From Limnohabitans sp. 15K (lineage in GTDB: Bacteria; Pseudomonadota; Gammaproteobacteria; Burkholderiales; Burkholderiaceae_C), in the NCBI RefSeq assembly GCF_002778285.1, contig NZ_NESM01000002.1, positions 62,001-126,000 of the forward strand: a stretch of DNA of 64,000 bases. Direction: 5' to 3'. Position 1 is the first letter of the stretch. Each line of letters begins with the position of its first letter. The translations under genes were made by a program, and so were the position numbers. Under the pieces are notes generated by a model. It saw nothing but the letters and a program-made list of their open reading frames with translations, was not told the DNA's origin and made no database searches. Positions 24,325 through 34,400 of this stretch are shown piece by piece.

Positions 24325-26949
24325 TCAAACTGGAGGACGCACCGCCACAGGAGTAGCCACACGCGCTTTGATCTCCTGATAAATCGGCAAATCCTGTTTG
24401 ACTTCCAAGGTCACCGCCAAACCGTAAGGGATTGCGCGGTCCAGTCGCTCGACACCATCGCGCTTGCAATGCACCCGCAGCCTGAGCACATCACCGTCCT
24501 GAAAAGCCATGACAGCGTTTTGGGATTCCAGAACTTCATGCTGAACCGTACCGCGCAGCATTTGATTGTGATCCGCATCCACGCGATCTAACTTCAAAGG
24601 CATCGTTGCCCATTTGCTACCCGCAGGAGCCAATTCCAGCTTGGCTTCCCGAACGTTGCGGTGCGCAGGGTTGATAGGCGTGAACCATGCCAAGGTCACC
24701 ACCAAACGACGCCACAAACGCTGCCCACTCATGCACACCGGCAAAGGAAACTCATATTCGTGAATTTCGTTTTCACGGATTTCGTCACACCCGAGCACAG
24801 TCGCCCGCTGTTCCGTGCAAGCCAAAACACGTTCAATGTCTGCTGCGCCGTAACCCAAGTACCGCGCCAACACTGTGCGGAACTGGCGAGAATTGGCGCT
24901 GGTTTTCAATGCTGATTCCAGCTGAGCCTTAGCCTCTTCCGGCTGACGTGCACCATGCACCAAGAGAGCTTTCATCAGCACAGCCATCAAACCGTCTGGA
25001 ATATCTTGCCCCTGCTGCTCACGTAATGCCTGAAGCATGTCATGGATGCGGACAGCCCCTCTGGTAGCTAAGGCTGTGGCATTGCTGGTTCCCTTCCAGT
25101 AACCGAAATTTGAACGCTTGCCGGGTTCGGTTGAATCAGTCGCCACCTTTTGACCCGGTCCTATAGCCGTGAGTGGATCGATCTGATAAGCCGTTTGCTG
25201 CCCCTGAATGGGGTCCTTGTAGAGTTGACGGCCACCTGCTAAGAGGATTTCGGGTTTGACCGAACGCCGAAATCCATGCCCCAGGCGCATGGCAGGACTT
25301 GGCAGGGCGTCGCCTGGCATGACATCTACCCTGCGATGAAGCGGAAACGGACCAAATTCATCTGCATGCAGAGCACCAACGGTCAAGGCATTCATGGACT
25401 CCGCAGGAGACATCACACGCCGATCAGCCAACCCTTGCTGCATGGCTTTCAAAGTGGCTTCTACTTTTTGGTCATCCGATAGCGTTGAGAAACCAGAATG
25501 AAGCAAGCCCATTTGAATGTCATCGGTATAGTTGCCTGCACTGACGCAGAACAGCACCCTGTACTCATAGGACAACCAATCCAGCAATCGTGCCCAAGGG
25601 CTCAGGGTGTGTGCCAACAGACGACTTGGATCACCAATCGACAAGTTGATCACCTTGATCTGTGGGGCCTGTGCTTCCAGGCCATTAGCTGCCTCAAACA
25701 TACGACGCACAGCAATCTGAATGCGGTCTTCAAAGAACACATCATCTGGCATGTGTTCCGAACGAGGAGTTCTGAAATCTGTCTCATTTGGCTGCATGAC
25801 AGGCACACACAGCAGCCGCCGCCGAAGCGGATCATTCACGCCACCGCCCGTGTCTCCATGAACAATCAAAGATGCCATGGCCGTGCCATGTTTGCGTTCA
25901 CCTGGTTGGTACAAAGGCTCCAAACTAAACATGTCATTGACATCCAGACGATCCAACAAAGCATCGTGCAGCTGTAACGGAACACCATCGAACAAAGCTG
26001 CAACCGGCTCCAAATCAGGCAAAGCACCGGCTACAACACCTGGCTGTCCCTCTTCGTCCGATGAAACAGCCAGACTCTGCCCGGTAGGCCTGAAAAACAT
26101 GATGCTGGACAGCTTGAGCAGATCAATCCTGATATCAGACTCGGCCCCGCTGACTTCTTGCACCAACTCTTCGATGGCAGCTCTGGGCAGCTCGCCCTTC
26201 ATGGCGTGAAAAGCGATGGGACTAATGTCTATAGGGGCGCCAATGACCGAGCCCCCCAAACGCCCCAAGGTTTCGCGCAACTGCAATTCATTGCGTTGGC
26301 GACGTGCCTGATTGCTGTGGTAGAAAAATTCAACCTGAAAGCGCTCTATGGCAGCAGGGTCATCCGAAACCTCCAGAAACGCACGCCATTGATCCAGCAT
26401 GCCCGTTTCTTCAAGGCTCTCATTAGGGCCCCAGCGACGGATATTGCGCAATTGCTCAAATACCTTACCCCAAGCACTTTTGCCCCGTGGCAAAGGCCTA
26501 CCTGCTACCCACAGTTCCCAAAGCGAAAGCAATTCACGCATGCCACGCTCATTGGCCATGGACAAGAACAAACGCCCCGTCAGCGGCGAGGCCTTGGGCC
26601 GCCCCTGTTCATCCGCAGCATAAAAGTCTTCATCTGGATCAATATCTACCTGATCCCACTCGCCAAGCCATTCAAGACCTGCAGACTCCACCGCAGCTCG
26701 AAAATCATCCACTCGACCAATGATCTCGATGACCAGCACCGTCTCAGGCTCCAGGCCGGGCATGGCATCAGACAAGCTGGCCCTGTACTGCATCCAGTTT
26801 TGCTGCAATGTGTTGAGTCCACGACCAAGCCGCTCTATCTGCCTTGCACGGCTGGGCAAATGTGGCGGTGGTGAAAATGCAGGACGGCCTGCCTCAGGTT
26901 GAACGGTGCGCCGCTGTGGGAAAACCAACAGGGGTAATTGATCTGGCAT
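24325..26949 (-). CDS. ietS: subtilisin-like serine protease of an IetAS defence pair
   Basis: The 874-residue protein has the S8 triad: Asp321 (LFDGVP), His354 (ERKHGTAMASL) and Ser622 (GTSNATA), with the oxyanion Asn473 (SAGNYTDD). A 300-residue N-terminal domain and a 200-residue C-terminal domain flank it. No signal peptide is seen, so it acts in the cytoplasm. The gene follows an AAA ATPase gene by 44 bases and has a strong AGGGAGGAG ribosome site. This pair matches IetAS, described on plasmid pTiC58 as a protease toxin with an ATPase antitoxin and later shown to resist phage. The phage trigger and protein target are unknown. Confidence 0.85.
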   Translation of the reverse strand: MPDQLPLLVFPQRRTVQPEAGRPAFSPPPHLPSRARQIERLGRGLNTLQQNWMQYRASLSDAMPGLEPETVLVIEIIGRVDDFRAAVESAGLEWLGEWDQVDIDPDEDFYAADEQGRPKASPLTGRLFLSMANERGMRELLSLWELWVAGRPLPRGKSAWGKVFEQLRNIRRWGPNESLEETGMLDQWRAFLEVSDDPAAIERFQVEFFYHSNQARRQRNELQLRETLGRLGGSVIGAPIDISPIAFHAMKGELPRAAIEELVQEVSGAESDIRIDLLKLSSIMFFRPTGQSLAVSSDEEGQPGVVAGALPDLEPVAALFDGVPLQLHDALLDRLDVNDMFSLEPLYQPGERKHGTAMASLIVHGDTGGGVNDPLRRRLLCVPVMQPNETDFRTPRSEHMPDDVFFEDRIQIAVRRMFEAANGLEAQAPQIKVINLSIGDPSRLLAHTLSPWARLLDWLSYEYRVLFCVSAGNYTDDIQMGLLHSGFSTLSDDQKVEATLKAMQQGLADRRVMSPAESMNALTVGALHADEFGPFPLHRRVDVMPGDALPSPAMRLGHGFRRSVKPEILLAGGRQLYKDPIQGQQTAYQIDPLTAIGPGQKVATDSTEPGKRSNFGYWKGTSNATALATRGAVRIHDMLQALREQQGQDIPDGLMAVLMKALLVHGARQPEEAKAQLESALKTSANSRQFRTVLARYLGYGAADIERVLACTEQRATVLGCDEIRENEIHEYEFPLPVCMSGQRLWRRLVVTLAWFTPINPAHRNVREAKLELAPAGSKWATMPLKLDRVDADHNQMLRGTVQHEVLESQNAVMAFQDGDVLRLRVHCKRDGVERLDRAIPYGLAVTLEVKQDLPIYQEIKARVATPVAVRPPV

Positions 26950-26993
26950 TTTTTGTCTCCTCCCTTAATTACCTCGGTGTCTTGTTTTTTTAT

Positions 26994-27983
26994 TTACACC
27001 TTCGGATCTGGCCCTAATCGTTGTCGCCACTGATCCAGTCTGGCCCGGGTGATGGTTTTGGCATCCTCGGTTTTTTGCTCCAGCACGGCTTTTCTGATTA
27101 CCGACAGGCAAAACTCCTCGGCTTCGGCGTAATTGCTGCCCAGCAAATGCTTCGCCAGCGTTTCACTGGCATAACCGAGGTTGACTTTGCAGCGGCGGGC
27201 CACATCATCGATGAACACTGCCAATTGTGCGCGAGTGGGCACAGGCAGCGCCATGCGCAGCTGAAAGCGCCGCCACACGGCACGGTCAAGCAACTCGGGG
27301 TGGTTGCTGGCAGCCACCACGACCACATGGTCAGGCAAATCATCCAACTGCAAGAGCAAGGAACTCACCACACGCTTAATTTCGCCCGTCTCATGTGTGT
27401 CTCCACGCTCCTTACCCAGCGTGTCGAACTCGTCAAAGAACAGCACGCAACGCTGGGTGCGTGCGTAATCCATTAGGTTTTTCAGGCGGGTCGATGTTTC
27501 ACCCAAATAGCTTCCAATGAGCGTCTCGTAACGAACCACCAGCAAAGGCACCATCAGCTCAAAGGCCAAAGCTTCGGCCAAAGTGGTTTTGCCATTGCCT
27601 GGCGGGCCCGCCAACAACACCGTGTGACGTGGCTTGAGGTTGTAGGCGTGCAACAACTCGGCGCGGTGCTGCTCTTGCACCAGCTCTTGCACCTGCTCTG
27701 CAATACCCGGCGGAAGAATCAGACTGGCAAGTGATCGCTCGGGCTGAATTTCGTGAAAAAGGTCTTTTTGCATAGCCCCTCCTGCGCGAACAGGTGTCAC
27801 CATGGCTGGCCGATTGATCGGTGCCCCGGCAGCTTGCATGGACCGACTGAGCCTGTCGGCCAGGATGCGGTGCCCCTTGGACCGCTCCTCGACGATCAAA
27901 GACTCCGCCGCTTTGCGGAATGTGATCTGGTCGCCATTGCTGGCGGCCTTGATCAAATTAACCAACAGATCGGCTTGCGCCAT
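26994..27983 (-). CDS. ietA: AAA+ ATPase partner of the subtilase (IetAS)
   Basis: The 329-residue cytoplasmic ATPase has Walker A GPPGNGKT at 126-133, Walker B FFDEFD at 182-187, sensor 1 (VVAASNHPE) and arginine-finger region (DRAVWRRFQ). An N-terminal helical part of about 80 residues precedes it (LVNLIKAASNGD...). I chose the ATG at 27983, which has AGGGG 7 bases upstream. An ATG two codons earlier is too close to that site. It lies directly upstream of the S8 protease gene. By analogy with IetA it would restrain or activate the protease. Confidence 0.85.
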   Translation of the reverse strand: MAQADLLVNLIKAASNGDQITFRKAAESLIVEERSKGHRILADRLSRSMQAAGAPINRPAMVTPVRAGGAMQKDLFHEIQPERSLASLILPPGIAEQVQELVQEQHRAELLHAYNLKPRHTVLLAGPPGNGKTTLAEALAFELMVPLLVVRYETLIGSYLGETSTRLKNLMDYARTQRCVLFFDEFDTLGKERGDTHETGEIKRVVSSLLLQLDDLPDHVVVVAASNHPELLDRAVWRRFQLRMALPVPTRAQLAVFIDDVARRCKVNLGYASETLAKHLLGSNYAEAEEFCLSVIRKAVLEQKTEDAKTITRARLDQWRQRLGPDPKV

Positions 27984-28085
27984 TTGCATACCCCTCGGCC
28001 AAAAGGCCACTTTTAAACTGAAACAGGCTTATTTTCACAGGATTTCTTGACTTTCTGGCTTTCAACCCTATTCCTGGCACAGCTC

Positions 28086-31000
28086 TTATTGCACCAAATG
28101 CATCACACTGTCTATGAACTCAGGGTGGCCACTGGCGCTTAAGTCCAGCATGAAATAAACATGGCTATTCGCCCACTCTTGCTTGGTCAACCCACGATCT
28201 TTAACACTCGAGAAATTGGTAGGCGTCACGATTGCGCTTTCCAAGCGCAAATCTTTATCCCCTAAGCGTTGCTCAATTTCTTTGATTGTTTTGTGGAATT
28301 GCACCTTAGGGTGTTGCGGGCCTTCATGCGAAATGCCGTGTGGCTCAATGAACAAAACGACTTGCTTCGATCCGTTGACAGCCCAAAGAATGAAGTCTGG
28401 GTAAAAGTTACCTGCTTCAAAGAAGCCAATTCCACTGCCTCGCGATTTGTTGCGTAACAAGTAGATGGTGGTGTTTTCCGAAGCGAGGCGTGCTTCTTCT
28501 CTGTCAAGCCAGCCCATCAGTGCGCTTACAAAACCAGTTTCACTTTCATTCAGAGCAACTGGTGCAATGCTGATTGGCGTTCCACGTTTGGCCGACAACA
28601 GCGGTTGATACAGGTGATTGCCAAGAATGCAAGCTTTGAGCTGCCCAACATCCAAAAGCTTGCGTTTGGCTTTGCTCTGTTGCGCGGCTTCAATGTCGGA
28701 CTGTAATTTTTGAATATCGGCAATCAGCTGAGTCTCGCTGGCGTCCACCGTCAGTGTGTACACCTCACCTGGTTGCGGCAAGTTTTCATGTGCTGAATCA
28801 AGGTCCACCACACGCAGCCTTGGGCGGATGAACTCATCGCGCTTGTAGTCAAAAAAGCGGCTGCAATACTTCTTGAGAAGCTCCAACGCCAGCTGATTCC
28901 AAACGGTCACGTTGCTATATTTTTGCAGCGACATCAGCTCAGAGGGAACCAACAAGCTGTACCAACTGGTGTCCAACAGTAACCCAGTCAAGCTTTCAGG
29001 CCGAATGATCAAGCTGTATTGGTTCTCACGGGCCTTGTACTTTTCCAGCTCAAAATAGAGGTGGTCCTTATCGATGAACGCCACATGCTGCGCTGAAAAA
29101 ACCGCTTGATTCCTTTCAATGACAGCACCGGCCTGTTTGCCAACCTCAGGGGCAGCAATGGCCGTGATTTTGGGATACCAATCCACCTCAATTCGGTTGC
29201 GCGTCAAATACTCGGGCACCTCCCCCATCAATGGCATCACGCCGTCGCGGTTAAAGCTGTATTCGCGCCCTTCGCCATCCTTCAGTTTAGGCCGAACGAT
29301 CTTGAGCTTGTGACCAAAGTCATGCGTCACATTCATGGGAATCGTGAACACCTCTTTACTGTCATTGGTAGGAAGGCCTTCGTCTTGCAAAAATTGGCGG
29401 AACTTCTCCATGAAGTCCGCCTGCACGCCAAACACATTCAAGGTCTCAATCAGGTTGATGTATTGCGGTGCACCCATAGGCCGTGCATGGCTCGAACGCT
29501 TGAGGCTCCACTCCCACCCCTTGAGACGCACACCACGACCAAAAAGCTGAATGATTTGCGAACCCTCAGTTCGCCCTACTCGCATCAGCCCCAATGTGCT
29601 GACACGCCAGCAATCCCACCCTTCAACGAATTTTTTAGCACCCATCAGCAGATTGATAGGCGAGCTTGACTCCTTGACGCTGTTGAACTGCGCGGCAAGG
29701 AAATCACTGTCCCCGACCACCATCGGCGGCAAGAGGTCAGACTTTTGCAATGACTCCAAATGTTTGGACAGGCCGAGTGCATCACCCACATTGATCAAAC
29801 CAAAGTGCTGACTGGCCTCTCCAGCCAGCAACACCAATTCACCACTGTCGCCCTTTAAGCGCTGCACTTGCAGCAAACCGCCCGCTGAGTTGTTGAACAG
29901 CTTGGCCAAGATGTCTGAGTGGATGGTTTCAACCGTTTTGCCCGACTGCATCTGTTGCAGCAAGTACAAAAACGCCCCGTGAAAAATATCCACGTTGTTG
30001 CTGACCAGGCCCGTCTCGTCGCCCTTTTTCGTCAACAAAGATTGAACCGCATTTTTGGCCCTGTCTGGATCGGCCAGAAACCTCGCCAAAAAGCTCAAAA
30101 CCTGCACCACGTCTGAAGCAGTTTCATCAACCTCTACAACCACTTTGCTTTTGACTTTTTTGCTTGTAACAGCCTTGCTGACACTGCCGCCCACAAACAC
30201 CCAAAGTGGCTTTTCCAGGTTGAACTCTGCGTATTCCGCCTTGCGCACTTCATACAGTGCAAGCTGTTGGTAAAAAGTCAGCAGGCAACCCGTCAGGTAC
30301 AAAAACTCCACGTCCTCTTGGGACTTTGGAATGTTGAAAATCCGGTAATCCTTGCCGTAGCCATCTTCGTAAAAATATTTGTACGAGTAATCAAACAGCA
30401 CCGCCTTGGCGTAGGCCTGTTCAATCCTTGGGCTTGCAGCGGCAGTGACGGCCTCGCGGAAGGTGGCCGAATACTCAAACGCAAAGCCCTGCTCGGTCAG
30501 CATAGACCGCTGCTTGTACCAGCCATCCTCTTCGGCCTTACCCATCCCTCGGTGGCCTTCGTCCACAAGGATCAGGTTTTGCATGCCCAGGTTGCGGGTG
30601 GCGATGGAGGTCGGCCCATCCTTGTCACCCAGCTTGGTGATCTCTATATAGTCAATGCGGGTCAAATGCCCACTTTGGCTGGCAAACATATCGTTGTTGT
30701 CCAGCACCAAGCGGCCCACTTCAATACCACTTTGGCGCATCTCAAGCTCATGCTGCTGGCTCAGACTCTCGTTGGGCGTAATGAGGATGGTGCGCGTCAC
30801 CGCATCGGGCTGGCCCGCCTCTTTGGCGTAATGCGCGAACTGACGGTAGTTCACATGCATAAGCAGCGTCTTGCCCGACCCAGTGGCGTTTTGCAAACAG
30901 AGTTTGTTCAACTCGTCTTCGGTGTAGGGCTCAATCCCCGTCGCGTGTGGCATGGCCTGCGAGGCCCAGTGCGCATTGAAGCGGTTAACGTAGCCATTCA

Positions 31001-31424
31001 AACTGGACAGCAAATTAGCCCGGTGGCTGAAGTACTGATCCAGATAAATCTCTGTGAATAACAGCGACAACCATTGGTAATACTTCCACTCAATAGGCCG
31101 ATCACGCCCCTCGTTGAGCCATTGGGTGTGCGCCACGATGTTTTGCTCGTAGGCCAGCAAACGATCAGGATGCAACGATGCCTGCGGCAGCCAACCCAGC
31201 TGCAATTGCTTGTAATAAAAGTGCAGGTTGTCAGTATCCAGACCTTCACGGCAATCGCGCAAAGTCTTGGTCAACGCATACATGGGACGCACGGGACGCC
31301 CATTGTGTTGATGCTGCTGCAATGGGTCGATGCCAAACAACGAAATCAACCATTGGTTGAGCACCAGTTTTTGTGAGAAAGGCAAAACTGGCGCCGACCG
31401 TGCGGTTTTTGAACGGGAAGCCAT
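28086..31424 (-). CDS. type III Res-like DEAD/DEAH helicase-nuclease
   Basis: The 1112-residue protein has superfamily 2 helicase motifs: Walker A NATGSGKT near residue 180, LVDEGHRG (DEGH in place of DEAH), FEYSATFREA (motif III), and QLFGRGVRLKG (motif VI). The C-terminus has a PD-(D/E)xK-like core, YPDFILW...VVLFIEPHG, in which the expected lysine is a histidine (near residue 1025). The start overlaps the methyltransferase stop as TGATG, so the two are translationally coupled. It should translocate on and cut DNA lacking the methyl mark of its partner, if the nuclease is active. It is longer than classical type III Res (about 900-1000 residues). Confidence 0.88.
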   Translation of the reverse strand: MASRSKTARSAPVLPFSQKLVLNQWLISLFGIDPLQQHQHNGRPVRPMYALTKTLRDCREGLDTDNLHFYYKQLQLGWLPQASLHPDRLLAYEQNIVAHTQWLNEGRDRPIEWKYYQWLSLLFTEIYLDQYFSHRANLLSSLNGYVNRFNAHWASQAMPHATGIEPYTEDELNKLCLQNATGSGKTLLMHVNYRQFAHYAKEAGQPDAVTRTILITPNESLSQQHELEMRQSGIEVGRLVLDNNDMFASQSGHLTRIDYIEITKLGDKDGPTSIATRNLGMQNLILVDEGHRGMGKAEEDGWYKQRSMLTEQGFAFEYSATFREAVTAAASPRIEQAYAKAVLFDYSYKYFYEDGYGKDYRIFNIPKSQEDVEFLYLTGCLLTFYQQLALYEVRKAEYAEFNLEKPLWVFVGGSVSKAVTSKKVKSKVVVEVDETASDVVQVLSFLARFLADPDRAKNAVQSLLTKKGDETGLVSNNVDIFHGAFLYLLQQMQSGKTVETIHSDILAKLFNNSAGGLLQVQRLKGDSGELVLLAGEASQHFGLINVGDALGLSKHLESLQKSDLLPPMVVGDSDFLAAQFNSVKESSSPINLLMGAKKFVEGWDCWRVSTLGLMRVGRTEGSQIIQLFGRGVRLKGWEWSLKRSSHARPMGAPQYINLIETLNVFGVQADFMEKFRQFLQDEGLPTNDSKEVFTIPMNVTHDFGHKLKIVRPKLKDGEGREYSFNRDGVMPLMGEVPEYLTRNRIEVDWYPKITAIAAPEVGKQAGAVIERNQAVFSAQHVAFIDKDHLYFELEKYKARENQYSLIIRPESLTGLLLDTSWYSLLVPSELMSLQKYSNVTVWNQLALELLKKYCSRFFDYKRDEFIRPRLRVVDLDSAHENLPQPGEVYTLTVDASETQLIADIQKLQSDIEAAQQSKAKRKLLDVGQLKACILGNHLYQPLLSAKRGTPISIAPVALNESETGFVSALMGWLDREEARLASENTTIYLLRNKSRGSGIGFFEAGNFYPDFILWAVNGSKQVVLFIEPHGISHEGPQHPKVQFHKTIKEIEQRLGDKDLRLESAIVTPTNFSSVKDRGLTKQEWANSHVYFMLDLSASGHPEFIDSVMHLVQ

Positions 31425-34400
31425 CAGTTCGCCTCTTGCGACCACATGGCCGCGTGAAAGGCCTCTTCAATCAGACGCACTTTGGTCTGTTCAGCTTCCA
31501 CCAATGGGTTGGGCAGCGTGTGGCTGCCATTCACATAGATCACATCGTAGGTGTTTTCACGCGGTGAGATTTGCAGCTTTTCCATCAGGAACTTTTGCAA
31601 TGCAGCGTTGTCTTGCTCGGGGTTGTCGGTCAGCTTGCGCCAAACAATGAGCGTTTTTTGGCGCGAGCTGTCATCACCCGGTACCTTGAGCGTATAGCCC
31701 TCCACCAGGCGGAACCAGAACGGACCTTGATCATCCGGCTTGAGGCGCTTGCACACCAGGCGAGTGTTCTGATCCTTGGGCAAATCTTTGTCTACCTCTC
31801 GTTCAAACTCAGCACTGAAAGTTTGCGGGGCAGCCAAATGCTCCACCCACAGGCCAATCAGCCAGTTGAAGGTCTCAATCAGATCAATACGTTGTAGTGC
31901 CAATGCATCGCTGCCCGGCCTTTTGATCTTCATGGCGTAGTTGGCGGGGTCGGCAAAGGCTTGCACATTCAACAAGCTGGGGCTGCCTTGTGTCTCAACA
32001 TCCAGCCAATAGTTCAGCATATATGCAGAACGAAGCTCTGGACTTGCATCCAAGGCGCGGTCACGGGCCGCATCATCAGACACAATCAAATTGTTGAGTG
32101 CATCTTCATAGCTCTCAAGACGAAGATATTTAAAGCATGAACTCACTCCATCTTGCTCAATCGGTTTTCCATTACTCCAACTGTTGCTGTAAACACACTT
32201 TTTAATTCTGGGCAAAAGAACACCATCAAAATAATCACCCTGTTCCACTAAATAATATTTCAACGAGCCCGACAGATCTCTACTGAAATTAATTGCCGCA
32301 TGAGCAGATGTCCCTGACCCAGCAAAATAATCAACAAAAATATCACCGTCAGAGCAGTAATAATCAATAAAAAATCTATTCAACTCGATCGGCTTTGGTG
32401 TTGAATTAATCGAATATCCAAGAATATTACTCAGCGCAGTAGACGCCTGACTTGCAGTACCAAACCTTTGCACTGACGAGGGTATTTCAGAATTTCTAAT
32501 TTTCTTATACTTCAACTTACCTGTAGATGAAAAGTAGAAATCAACAATTTCCTGACCCTTGGTATCAAATACTTTTTCAGCACTATTCTTAAAAAATTTA
32601 GTCATCTGCCCATATTGAGTCCATGCAGCCTTTAGGGTCACAGGGGATACTGTCTTACCCTCGATTACATGCATGCTTCCAGAGGTTACTTCAACTGTCT
32701 CGGCCCCTCCCCATTTGCCTGAAAAAATAGTACCGTCAGGAGCCTCGCATTTGACGCCGGCAGGAAAACTGAATTCCTGTAACTTATGACGCTTCGATTC
32801 CTTTTTCATGGCGCCTGCAATAACAAAGCCCTCCGCAGAAGATGTGATATCTAAGTTGTTTTTATTTTTTGCATAATTCAAAATATATTCATGATATATT
32901 TTGTAATAACCGGACTGGGCAGAATGATTTCTATCCCATATTAAATTGGCAACATAATTATTCGCACCACACTGAGCGTCAAGTATCGACTTCAAGTTAG
33001 AAACTTCATCATCATCAATACTTACGGAGAAGATACCATTTTCTTGCAATAAGGACATATGTTTGCCAACTCGTTCTGAAATGAGTGTGCACCAAGAGCT
33101 ATGCTTATAGGCATCCTTATATATAAACCCGTCGTAACCTTTGTTATATGGTGGGTCAATATAGATAAATTTAACCTTACTCTCTAACGTTCGTTGCATT
33201 AACCCTAAAGCTTGAAAATTCTCGGAGTGAATCAACACACCATCACACTGAGCATCTAGATTTTCAATTTCGGTCAGTAAATTAGCTTTGAAGTGATCGT
33301 CAAACAATGCCGTATCGAGCAATAAAAACGGGTTTCCCTTCAAAAACTCTTCCGTCAACGGCACGCTGTAACCCACCTGCGCGGTATCGCCCACAACTTC
33401 ATCAATGGCAAACAGTCTGACCCATTCATCACGCTGCGCCTCGTTTGCCGCTATCTCTGGATAGAACTTCTCTGGAACTCGATCCAACGTGATGCAGTAA
33501 TTCACCTCTGTCACAAACTTCTTCTTCAGCCAAAGCTTTTTCTGAAAGTCCTCAAGCTGAGCCAAGAAAGCGATGAGCTGATGCGCGATGCGGCGTAACA
33601 CCTTGACCTTGCCCAGATACTGCTCCACCTTGGGTGCATCGGCGTTTTCAATGTCGTCTAGCCGCATGACTTCGTTCTTGATGTAGAAGTCCAGCTCACG
33701 GCGCAAGAAGCCACCCAGGTCTTTGTGGATGAAGTAATCCATAGTGTTGCGGGCGGTGTACAAGCTGATGTACTTAGCCAGCAAGGGGCGCTTGGTTTGT
33801 TTTTCGGTGGGAGCCAACAGATTAAGCAGACGCATGTAGTCCGCAGTTTGACCTTCTGGCAACTGTGCCATGGCTTGCAAGAACACATCTGCCATCCAGT
33901 GGGCGGGCATGTGCTCTTTGTTGATGCTTCCAAACTTGGCTTTGATCTCGTCTTCGTCAAAGGGATAGCCTTCTGTCAGCACCTTGTATTCAAAGTTCAG
34001 CACTAGGCTGCCATCGGCATCCAGCTCAGCAGGACTGCTGAGCAGCGGGATGAATTCACGCTTTTGATCACCACTGGCTTTGATGTTGCCGTGCTCGCCC
34101 TCTTGTGCCTCGGCAATGCGCAAATGCACCTTCATGGCTTTTTGTTCGCCTGTGGCAGTGGTAGGCACTTCAAAATCAAAGGCTCCGTCTTGGCCGTTGG
34201 TTTTGGCAACATCTAAATGCTTTTTGACGGCTTCGATCGGGTCGAAGGTGTAGTGGGTGAAGTTTTCACCGCTCTTGATGTAGTACTGGTCTTTGTTGGC
34301 CCAATGCAAATACACCTCGCGTCCGTCGTAGGGCACGCTGTAAGGTGCGGCGCGTGTGTCACTCTCGCGGGCGTAGTAACGGCGGCTCAAAAAATCGCCG

